Part shown: positions 9,255-15,761 of the stretch, in pieces
Position numbering within the stretch: the first letter of the stretch is position 1
How the letters are laid out: every line of letters begins with the position of its first letter
Assembly (NCBI RefSeq): GCF_900090295.1
Contig: NZ_LT607753.1
Span: 5,270,001 to 5,334,000, forward strand
Reading direction: 5' to 3'
DNA from: Micromonospora coxensis
Lineage (GTDB): Bacteria > Actinomycetota > Actinomycetes > Mycobacteriales > Micromonosporaceae
Length of the DNA: 64,000 nt
The notes under the pieces: generated by a model
The model's input: only the letters and a program-made list of their open reading frames with translations
What the model was told of the DNA's origin: nothing
Databases searched by the model: none
Position numbers and translations under genes: made by a program

Positions 9255-9260
9255 ATGCTA
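9255..9260 (-). promoter_or_regulatory. -10 hexamer TAGCAT of the tlpA-ccdA transcript
   Basis: TAGCAT on the minus strand lies 6 bp upstream of the ATG at 9248, in the leaderless spacing. Confidence 0.5.
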
Positions 9261-9363
9261 GCCGGCACGGTGGCCGTCGAGCCCTTACCGCTCGCTTACG
9301 CCCGCGTCCGTTCCCTCGCGCCCGGCATCGGCCCGTTGCGGTCGGCGCCCGTGCGGTGCGGTC

Positions 9364-9436
9364 CCCGCCTGCGGGCCGCCGTCCGTGCCCGCCTGCGGGT
9401 CGTTCGGTCCGCGCCCGCCTGCGGGCCGCCGTCCGT
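9364..9436. repeat. Intergenic 23-bp direct repeat
   Basis: An exact 23-bp unit at 9364-9386 recurs at 9414-9436, with a diverged copy between (from 9388). It lies in the 240-bp space upstream of the tlpA gene and downstream of the Cys-rich gene. No coding frame in this space has convincing codon use. Confidence 0.6.
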
Positions 9437-9488
9437 CTCCCCCTGCGCCCGCCCGTCATACCCCGGCGACGGTGTTCCCCGGTGGTGG

Positions 9489-9746
9489 TCAGGCCGGGCG
9501 GGCGCCGACCGCGTCGCGGATCTCCGCGCCCTGGGTCTCCTCGTGGCGGGCGCAGTGCGCACAGCAGAAGAACCGGCCGGCGACCTCCACCCCGTGACCG
9601 AGGATCTTGACGTCGCAGTGTTCGCAGATCGGCGCCAGCTTGTGCGCCGCGCACTCGAAGCAGTCGAAGGTGTGCACGTCGCCGCTGACCGTACGCACCT
9701 CGAACGCCATCCAGTAGTCGTTGCCGCAGACCTCGCAGGTAGCCAC
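9489..9746 (-). CDS. Small Cys/His-rich metal-binding protein (prokaryotic metallothionein-like)
   Basis: The product is 85 residues from a GTG at 9746 (MATCEVCGNDYWMAFEV...). It contains four Cys-rich clusters: CEVC, a DCFEC pair followed by AAH, CEHCDVKILGH and CCAHCARH, suggesting two zinc sites. Similar short actinobacterial proteins are often annotated as prokaryotic metallothionein or zinc-ribbon proteins of unknown role. The frame stays open upstream, but the MATCEVCGNDY start matches how such proteins normally begin. It is divergent from the gene at 9901. Confidence 0.72.
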   Translation of the reverse strand: MATCEVCGNDYWMAFEVRTVSGDVHTFDCFECAAHKLAPICEHCDVKILGHGVEVAGRFFCCAHCARHEETQGAEIRDAVGARPA

Positions 9747-9900
9747 CCTCGAAACCCCCAAATCAGGACATGTGCCTCCAGGGTGCGCCAGGTTCGGGCG
9801 GCCGGGGGCGAAATGCCGTGAGTCGATCGGGTCGGGCGGCGTTTCGCCCCCGGCGCGTCGTGCGTTGGTCCCGGTGTACGCCTCGACCCCGGAGGACCTC

Positions 9901-10176
9901 GTGATCAAGCGGAACAAGCTCTTCGGCAACCAGACCCGGGTCACCTTCTGCCTGCCCCGGGACACCCCGCCCGGCACCGTCAGCGTGGTCGGCAGCTTCA
10001 ACGACTGGGAGCCCGGCCGGCACGAGCTCGTCGCCCGCCGCGACGGCACCCGGACGGTGACCGTCCGGCTCGCCCCGGGCCGCCACCGGTTCCGCTACCT
10101 GGCCACCGGCGGCGTCTGGCTCGACGACGACTCGGCCGACCAGGTCGACGACAAGGGCAGCCTGCTGGTGCTCTGA
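9901..10176 (+). CDS. Small isoamylase early-set (CBM48/AMPK-like) domain protein
   Basis: The product is 91 residues from GTG 9901, with GGAGG at 9891-9895 giving ideal spacing. Nearly the whole protein is one beta-sandwich domain of the early-set type: RVTFCLPRDTPPGTVSVVGSFNDWEP followed by VRLAPGRHRFRYLATGGVWLDDDSAD. In larger proteins this domain (CBM48/glycogen-binding relatives) binds starch or glycogen. Free-standing versions are common in bacteria and uncharacterised. There is no signal peptide, so it acts in the cytoplasm. Confidence 0.82.
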   Translation: MIKRNKLFGNQTRVTFCLPRDTPPGTVSVVGSFNDWEPGRHELVARRDGTRTVTVRLAPGRHRFRYLATGGVWLDDDSADQVDDKGSLLVL

Positions 10177-10192
10177 CCGCACCCGGGCCGGG

Positions 10193-10603
10193 TCAGCCCT
10201 GCTTCGGCTCCAGCCGGATCGACAGCGAGTTCACGCAGTGCCGGGTGTCCTTCGGGGTGAAGCCCTCGCCCTCGAAGACGTGCCCCAGGTGGCTGTCGCA
10301 GCGCGCGCAGCGGATCTCGACACGCGTCATGCCGAGGGTGTGGTCGGGGATCTCCTTGACCGCGCCCGGGACGGCGTCGTCGAAGCTCGGCCAGCCGCAG
10401 TGCGAGTCGAACTTGTCGTCGCTGCGGAACAGCTCCGCCCCGCACGCCCGGCAGTGGTAGACGCCGGGGGTCTTGGTGTCCACGTACTCGCCGGTCCACG
10501 GCCGCTCGGTGCCGGCCTCCCGCAGCACCCGGAACTCCTCGGGGGTCAGCCGGACCCGCCACTCGTCCTCGGTGCGGGGCAGTTCGTTCTCGTCGAGACT
10601 CAC
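10193..10603 (-). CDS. msrB: Peptide methionine-R-sulfoxide reductase
   Basis: This 136-residue MsrB has two CxxC zinc motifs (CRAC and CARC), the family block DSHCGWPSFDDAV, and the catalytic cysteine in the C-terminal DTRHCVNSLS. It reduces the R-epimer of methionine sulfoxide in proteins using thioredoxin. The GTG at 10603 has TACCGT exactly 6 bp upstream, the leaderless arrangement. The divergent neighbour at 10651 uses the same arrangement on the other strand, so two promoters fit within the 47-bp gap. Confidence 0.95.
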   Translation of the reverse strand: MSLDENELPRTEDEWRVRLTPEEFRVLREAGTERPWTGEYVDTKTPGVYHCRACGAELFRSDDKFDSHCGWPSFDDAVPGAVKEIPDHTLGMTRVEIRCARCDSHLGHVFEGEGFTPKDTRHCVNSLSIRLEPKQG

Positions 10604-10609
10604 CCGTCA

Positions 10610-10615
10610 ACGGTA
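10610..10615 (-). promoter_or_regulatory. -10 hexamer TACCGT of msrB
   Basis: It lies 6 bp upstream of the msrB GTG. It is one of two back-to-back leaderless promoters in a 47-bp gap. Confidence 0.45.
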
Positions 10616-10638
10616 CGCCGGACGTCGGAGGTGTCGCA

Positions 10639-10644
10639 TAGGGT
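10639..10644 (+). promoter_or_regulatory. -10 hexamer TAGGGT of the LigD-polymerase gene
   Basis: It lies 6 bp upstream of the ATG at 10651; no Shine-Dalgarno sequence is visible between. Confidence 0.5.
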
Positions 10645-10650
10645 CGCGGG

Positions 10651-11679
10651 ATGGGTGGCACCACGAAGGCGACGGTGACCGAGATCGAGGTGGCCGGGCA
10701 CACCGTCCGGCTCAGCAGCCCGGACCGGCTCATCTTCCCGCAGCGCGGCTTCACCAAGGCCGACGTCTTCCACTACTACCTGGCGGTGGGCGACGGCATC
10801 GTGCGCGCCCTGCGCGACCGTCCCACCACGCTCCAGCGCTTCCCCGAGGGCGTGGAGGGGGAGGCGTTCTACCAGAAGCGGGTGCCCACCCGGGGCGTGC
10901 CGCCGTGGGTGCGTACCGCGCGGATCAGCTTCCCCAGCGGGCGCAGCGCCGACGAGCTGTGCCCCGCCGACCTCGCCCACGTCGCCTGGGCCGCCCAGAT
11001 GGGCACCATCGTGTTCCACCCGTGGCCGGTGCGCGCCGCCGACGTCGACCGCCCCGACGAGCTGCGCATCGACCTCGACCCGCAGCCCGGCACCGACTTC
11101 GCCGACGCGGTGGCCGCCGCCGGTGAGGTCCGGGCGCTGCTGGCCGAGCTGGGCGCGGTCGGCTGGCCGAAGACCTCCGGCGGTCGGGGTGTGCACGTCT
11201 ACCTGCGTATCCCGCCGCGCTGGACGTTCACCGAGGTGCGCCGGGCCACCATCGCGCTGGCCCGCGAGCTGGAACGCCGTCGCCCCGACCTGATCACCAC
11301 CGCCTGGTGGAAGGAGGAGCGCGGGGCCCGGGTCTTCGTCGACTACAACCAGATGGCCCGGGACCGGACGATCGCCTGCGCGTACTCGCTGCGCGCCAAC
11401 GCCCGGGCCACCGTCTCCACCCCGGTCGAGTGGGACGAGCTGCCCGACGTCGACCCGGACGACTTCGACCTGCGTACCGTGCCGGCGCGGCTGGCCGAGC
11501 GGGGTGACCCGCACGCCGGAATCGACGACACCCCGTACGACATCACCACGCTGCTGGAGTGGGCCGACCGGGACGCCACCGGCGGGCAGGGCGATCTGCC
11601 GTACCCGCCGGACCACCCGAAGATGCCGGGCGAGCCGAAGCGGGTCCAGCCCTCCCGGGACCGCGACCGCCCGCGCTGA
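10651..11679 (+). CDS. Stand-alone LigD-type primase/polymerase domain protein
   Basis: The 342-residue protein is an archaeo-eukaryotic primase-like polymerase of the LigD PolDom family. Visible marks are LIFPQRGFTKADVFHYYLAVGD, the metal-binding RIDLDPQPGTDF, SGGRGVHVYLRI, and VFVDYNQMARDRTIACAYSLRA. In mycobacteria and relatives this domain adds nucleotides, preferring ribonucleotides, during Ku/LigD end joining or excision repair. Here it has no fused ligase or phosphoesterase domain, and no ku gene is near. A LigC-type ligase is encoded separately at 22990, so the repair functions are split across genes. Confidence 0.9.
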   Translation: MGGTTKATVTEIEVAGHTVRLSSPDRLIFPQRGFTKADVFHYYLAVGDGIVRALRDRPTTLQRFPEGVEGEAFYQKRVPTRGVPPWVRTARISFPSGRSADELCPADLAHVAWAAQMGTIVFHPWPVRAADVDRPDELRIDLDPQPGTDFADAVAAAGEVRALLAELGAVGWPKTSGGRGVHVYLRIPPRWTFTEVRRATIALARELERRRPDLITTAWWKEERGARVFVDYNQMARDRTIACAYSLRANARATVSTPVEWDELPDVDPDDFDLRTVPARLAERGDPHAGIDDTPYDITTLLEWADRDATGGQGDLPYPPDHPKMPGEPKRVQPSRDRDRPR

Positions 11680-11734
11680 CCGGCCCAACGAACCCGGCCC
11701 GGCGGACCCCATCGGCCGGCCCACCGGCGTCGGC

Positions 11735-12028
11735 TCAGCGGCCCTCGGCCATCGCCTCCACCGCCTCCTTGGCGGTCCTGAGGTCCGCACCGGTCGCCTC
11801 CCGGTACGCCTTGATCGCCTGGATCTTCTCGCCCCGGGCCAGGTGCGCGCGGACCCCCGGCAGGGCGGGCCCCGGGTCCACCACGCCGAGATGCCGCATC
11901 ACCAGGTCGAGGCGGCGTTCGATCTCGGCCAGCCGCAGGGCGGTGGCGTCCCGGCGACCGGGCCGGGCCGTCTGCGCGAGGAGCAGCGTCAGCGCGAGCA
12001 CGAGCAGGATGGCGAGGGTGGATTCCAT
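11735..12028 (-). CDS. Membrane-anchored protein with ribosomal L7/L12 C-terminal-like domain
   Basis: The product is 97 residues from the ATG at 12028. An N-terminal hydrophobic helix (STLAILLVLALTLLLAQTA) is followed by a short helical region (LRLAEIERRLDLVMRHLGV). The C-terminal block, GEKIQAIKAYREATGADLRTAKEAVEAMA, closely follows the L7/L12 C-terminal pattern (K..AIK..RE.TG..L..AK..VE). That domain contacts translation factors in the ribosome stalk; in small membrane proteins its function is unknown. An upstream in-frame start would add 11 residues but weakens the signal-anchor layout. Confidence 0.75.
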   Translation of the reverse strand: MESTLAILLVLALTLLLAQTARPGRRDATALRLAEIERRLDLVMRHLGVVDPGPALPGVRAHLARGEKIQAIKAYREATGADLRTAKEAVEAMAEGR

Positions 12029-12069
12029 CAGCCGATCGAAGCAGACCGGTGCCAGGCACACTTGCCCGC

Positions 12070-12471
12070 ATGACCGACCCGAGTGTGATCCGGCGGCTGA
12101 TCGGCGTCTACCACGCCGACGGCGGCCTGCGCGGCGAGCTGGCCTACGTCGTCGGCAAGGTGCGCGGGACCGCCTCCTGCGCGCTGTGCGACATCACCCA
12201 CGGCGCGTTCGGCCGCCGTCGCCAGTGGCGCGACCTCCTGCCCGAGCTGGGCGTCCCGGTCGAGCTGGTGCACCTCAACGAGCGCTCCGCACCGGTCCGG
12301 GCGGCCAGCGAGGGGCGTACCCCGTGCGTGCTGGCGGTGACCGACGGCGGGCACCTGCCCCTGCTCGGTCCGGACGAGCTGACCGGCCTCGACGGCGACG
12401 TGGCCCGGTTCGCCGAGGCGCTGCGCGCGGCGGCCGGGCGGGCCGGCCTGCGGTGGGAGAGCGCCGACTGA
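12070..12471 (+). CDS. Conserved protein of unknown function with CALCDITH motif
   Basis: The product is 133 residues from the ATG at 12070. I do not recognise a named family. The most distinctive feature is a central CALCDITHGAF, a CxxC pair followed by a histidine that could be a metal or redox site. Around it are VYHADGGLRGELAYVVGKV and a C-terminal helical part. There is no signal peptide or membrane segment. It is divergent from the L7/L12-like membrane protein, with only 41 bp between the starts, so the two may share regulation. Codon use is strongly G/C at third positions, so it is a real gene. Confidence 0.7.
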   Translation: MTDPSVIRRLIGVYHADGGLRGELAYVVGKVRGTASCALCDITHGAFGRRRQWRDLLPELGVPVELVHLNERSAPVRAASEGRTPCVLAVTDGGHLPLLGPDELTGLDGDVARFAEALRAAAGRAGLRWESAD

Positions 12472-12560
12472 TAACGATCACGTAAAGGGCGCGAACCTTT
12501 TCCGGCCCCACCCGCTCTGTCTGGTCGTCGGCCCGACGGGGGCGGAGGGGGAGGCGTCGG

Positions 12561-15500
12561 ATGATGCTGGTGTGGAGGCGGGCCCGCGAGGCGCGGGGTC
12601 TGCTGCTGGCGGCGGCGGCCGCGGCGTTGGTCGCGGTCGCCCTGGTCACCGGGCTCTCCGACTACAGCCGCCGCGCGGTCGACGCCGGCCAGCGGGCCAT
12701 GCTCGCCGCCGCGCCGGCCGCCGAACGCAGCCTGCTGATCAGTGGCTCCGGCGGCCGGGACGCGGCCGAGGCCGCCGCCCGCGACCGGACGGTGCGGGAC
12801 CGGTTCGCCCACGGCCTGGGCGGCGCGTCGGTCACCGTGTCCGCCGCCCGGCACGGCACCGGTCGGGAACTCACCGGTGACCTCGGCGGCGCGCGGGTCG
12901 ACGACGACCCGGTCTTCGCCGACCTGGCCACCCTCGACGACCTGCCCGCCCGCGCCGACCTCGTCACCGGGGCCTGGCCCACCGCCGGGGCGCCGCAGAC
13001 CCAGGTCGCCGTGCCGGAGCGGGTGGCGGGCGCGCTGCGGCTGACCGCCGGCAGCCGGGTGCCGATGACCGACCGCAGCACCGGCCGGGCCGCCGACGTG
13101 GTGGTCGCCGGGGTGTTCCGCCCCCGCGACCCGGCCGCCGCCTACTGGCAGCTCGCGCCGGGGGCGGTCGGCACCGCCGAGAGCGACGGCGGCTCGTACG
13201 GGCCGTTCGTCCTCGACCCGGCGGACTTCGTCCGCACCTTCCCCGGCTCCACCTCGATCTCCTGGGTGGTCGAGCCGGACCTCGCCGGCGTCGCGCCGAG
13301 CCGGCTGCCCGACGTCGGGCAGGCGGTGGCCGTCGCCCTGCGCGACGTGCCGGAGGAGGCGGGCCTCGGCTCGTCGGCGCAGAGCGTCAGCGGGCTGGAC
13401 CGGCTGATCGACCGGCTCGGCCGGGCCGACCTGGTGGGGCGCTCGGCGCTGCTCACCCCGCTGCTGCTGATCGTGGTGCTCGGCGGGTACGCGCTGGTGC
13501 TCGTCGCCGCGCTGCTCAACGAGGACCGCCGGGGCCAGACCGCGCTGCTGCGGGCCCGGGGGGCCGCGCGCGGCCAGCTCGCCGGGCTGGCCGTCCGGGA
13601 GGCGACCCTGGTGGTGCTGCCGGCGGCGCTGCTCGCGCCCCCGCTGGCCGGGCTGGTGCTGCGCCGCGTCGGCGGCGCGGACGGGCTGACCGACCTGCGG
13701 CTGGGCGGCGGTGGCGCCGGCGCCGTCTGGACGGTGGCGCTCGCCGCGGCGGTCGGCTGCCTGCTCGCCATGGTGCTGCCGGCGCTGCGCCGGGCCGGCA
13801 GCTACGTCGCCGACATGGCCGCCCGCTCCCGCCCCACCCGGGCCGCCACCGTGCAGCGCGCCGGCGCGGACCTGGCCCTGGTGCTGCTCGCCCTGCTCGC
13901 CTGGACGCAGCTGCGGCAGTACTCGTCGCCGCTGGCCGGCGCGGGCGGGCGGCTCGGCATCGACCCGCTGCTCGCCGTCGCCCCGACCCTGGGGGTCCTG
14001 GCCGGGGCGGTGCTGGCGCTGCGGCTGCTGCCGCCGGTCACCCGGGTCGCCGAGCGGTTCGTCGACCGCCGGCCGTGGACGGCCACCATGCTCGGCATGT
14101 GGCAGGCCGGCCGCCGCCCGCACGCCGGACCGGTGCTGCTGCTCGCCCTCGCCGTCGGCGCCAGCACCCTGGCCTGGACGCTGGTCAGCACCTGGGAGCG
14201 GTCGCAGACCGACCAGGCCGACCACCGCGTCGGCGCCGACCTGCGGGTGGTCGAACGCGGTGGCGCCGCCCCGGTGGACCGCGCCGCCTCTCTGGCCGGC
14301 ACGCCGGGGGTACGGCAGGTGCTGCCGGGCTGGCGCGACGAGATCCGGCTGGGCCGCACCAGCCTGCCGACCACGGTGCTGGCCCTGGACACGGCCGCCG
14401 CCGGTGACGTGGCCCGGATCGCCGACCGGCTGGGCGACCGGCCGCCGCGCGAGCTGCTCGACCGGATGGCGCGCGAGCGCGACGAGGCCGCCGGGGTCGC
14501 GCTGCCGGCCGACGCGCGGCGGCTCACCGGCACCGTCCGCACCCCGGTACGCGAGCCGGTCGTGCCGCAGTCCATCGAGGTGACGGTGCTGCTCACCCGC
14601 GCCGACGGGCTGGCCCTGCGGCTGCCGCTGGCCACCACGAACTCCGCCGACGACCGGGCCGCGCCGTTCGCCCTCGACCTGCCCGCCGGGCCGCCGTGGC
14701 GGGTGGCCGGCTTCCAGGCCGACGCCGGTGACGCCGCCGCCCGCGGGTACGGCCTCCAGGTCGACGGCCTGCGCGTCGAGGACGCCGCCGGGACCGCCCG
14801 AGCGGTGGAGCTGACCGGCGACTGGTCCCTGGTGGACGCCCTGCGCGACAAGCCGGTCCGGACGACCGGGGTCTCCGCGGCCGGGGTGGACGTGGACTAC
14901 CCGGTCGTGCTGACCGAGGGCGGACGCTTCGCCAGCCAGCCGACGATCCGTTACGCGGTCGTCCCGGCCGGCGAGAGCGCCCCGGTGCCGGCGCTGGTCA
15001 CCCCGCAGGTGCTGGCCGCCCTCGACGCCCGCCCCGGCGACGTGGTGCCGCTCGCCCTGTCCGGCGCGTCGGTGCCGGTGCGGGTGGTCGGCGAGCTGAG
15101 CGCGGTGCCGGGCGCCGGGGACACCGGGGGAGCGATGCTGATCGACCTGCCCGCCGCGACCCAGTGGCTGGTCCGGCAGCGGGCCACCGTCCGGCCGGTG
15201 CCGGAGTGGTGGCTGCGCGTCGACCCGGGTGGGCACGCCGCCGCCGCGGCGGCGCTGCGGGACCTGCCCGACGTGACCGTCCTCGACCGGCGGGAGGCCG
15301 CCGAGGCGGCGGCCGGTGACCCGTACTGGCGGGGGGCCCGGACCGGGCTGCTCGCCGCCGCGCTCGGGTCGGTGCTGCTCGCCCTGGTCGGTCTCGCCGT
15401 GGACGTCTGGGCCACCGGGCGACGCCGGATGGCCGAGCTGGCGGTGCTGCACACCCTGGGCGCCGGGCCCCCCGTGCTGGCCCGGGCGCTGCTCGCCGAA

Positions 15501-15761
15501 CAGACCTTCCTGGCCGGCATCGGCGTGACCGTCGGCCTGCTGGTCGGCGCGGGCGTCGGCGCCACCATGGCCCCGCTGGTGATCCTCACCCCCGGCGCGG
15601 GGCGGCCCGTGCCGGAGGCCGCGTTCACCGTGCCGTGGACGCCGATCGGCCTCACCGCGCTGGGGCTGCTGGTGGCCGCCCTCGCCTTCAGCGCGGTGCT
15701 CACCACCGGCCTGCGGCAGCGCGTCGCGGCGGTCCAGCTCCGGATCGGGGGAGAACGATGA
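12561..15761 (+). CDS. Large FtsX-like ABC transporter permease (first of two)
   Basis: The 1066-residue protein has an N-terminal hydrophobic helix and a large extracytoplasmic region. Three membrane segments follow near residues 290-420, with further ones mid-protein (about 430-550), then a second large soluble part, and three closing segments containing GARTGLLAAALGSVLLALVGLAV and LAGIGVTVGLLVGAGVG. This is the duplicated FtsX/MacB permease layout, used for efflux or extraction of lipids and peptides rather than import. The start ATG at 12561 follows GGGGGAGG. The stop overlaps the second permease by ATGA, and two ATPase genes follow. The substrate cannot be told. Confidence 0.88.
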   Translation: MMLVWRRAREARGLLLAAAAAALVAVALVTGLSDYSRRAVDAGQRAMLAAAPAAERSLLISGSGGRDAAEAAARDRTVRDRFAHGLGGASVTVSAARHGTGRELTGDLGGARVDDDPVFADLATLDDLPARADLVTGAWPTAGAPQTQVAVPERVAGALRLTAGSRVPMTDRSTGRAADVVVAGVFRPRDPAAAYWQLAPGAVGTAESDGGSYGPFVLDPADFVRTFPGSTSISWVVEPDLAGVAPSRLPDVGQAVAVALRDVPEEAGLGSSAQSVSGLDRLIDRLGRADLVGRSALLTPLLLIVVLGGYALVLVAALLNEDRRGQTALLRARGAARGQLAGLAVREATLVVLPAALLAPPLAGLVLRRVGGADGLTDLRLGGGGAGAVWTVALAAAVGCLLAMVLPALRRAGSYVADMAARSRPTRAATVQRAGADLALVLLALLAWTQLRQYSSPLAGAGGRLGIDPLLAVAPTLGVLAGAVLALRLLPPVTRVAERFVDRRPWTATMLGMWQAGRRPHAGPVLLLALAVGASTLAWTLVSTWERSQTDQADHRVGADLRVVERGGAAPVDRAASLAGTPGVRQVLPGWRDEIRLGRTSLPTTVLALDTAAAGDVARIADRLGDRPPRELLDRMARERDEAAGVALPADARRLTGTVRTPVREPVVPQSIEVTVLLTRADGLALRLPLATTNSADDRAAPFALDLPAGPPWRVAGFQADAGDAAARGYGLQVDGLRVEDAAGTARAVELTGDWSLVDALRDKPVRTTGVSAAGVDVDYPVVLTEGGRFASQPTIRYAVVPAGESAPVPALVTPQVLAALDARPGDVVPLALSGASVPVRVVGELSAVPGAGDTGGAMLIDLPAATQWLVRQRATVRPVPEWWLRVDPGGHAAAAAALRDLPDVTVLDRREAAEAAAGDPYWRGARTGLLAAALGSVLLALVGLAVDVWATGRRRMAELAVLHTLGAGPPVLARALLAEQTFLAGIGVTVGLLVGAGVGATMAPLVILTPGAGRPVPEAAFTVPWTPIGLTALGLLVAALAFSAVLTTGLRQRVAAVQLRIGGER

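Noticed and set aside
12144..15452. 1102-residue minus-strand frame opposite the first permease
   Set aside because: Same reasons; third-position composition fits the plus-strand genes only.
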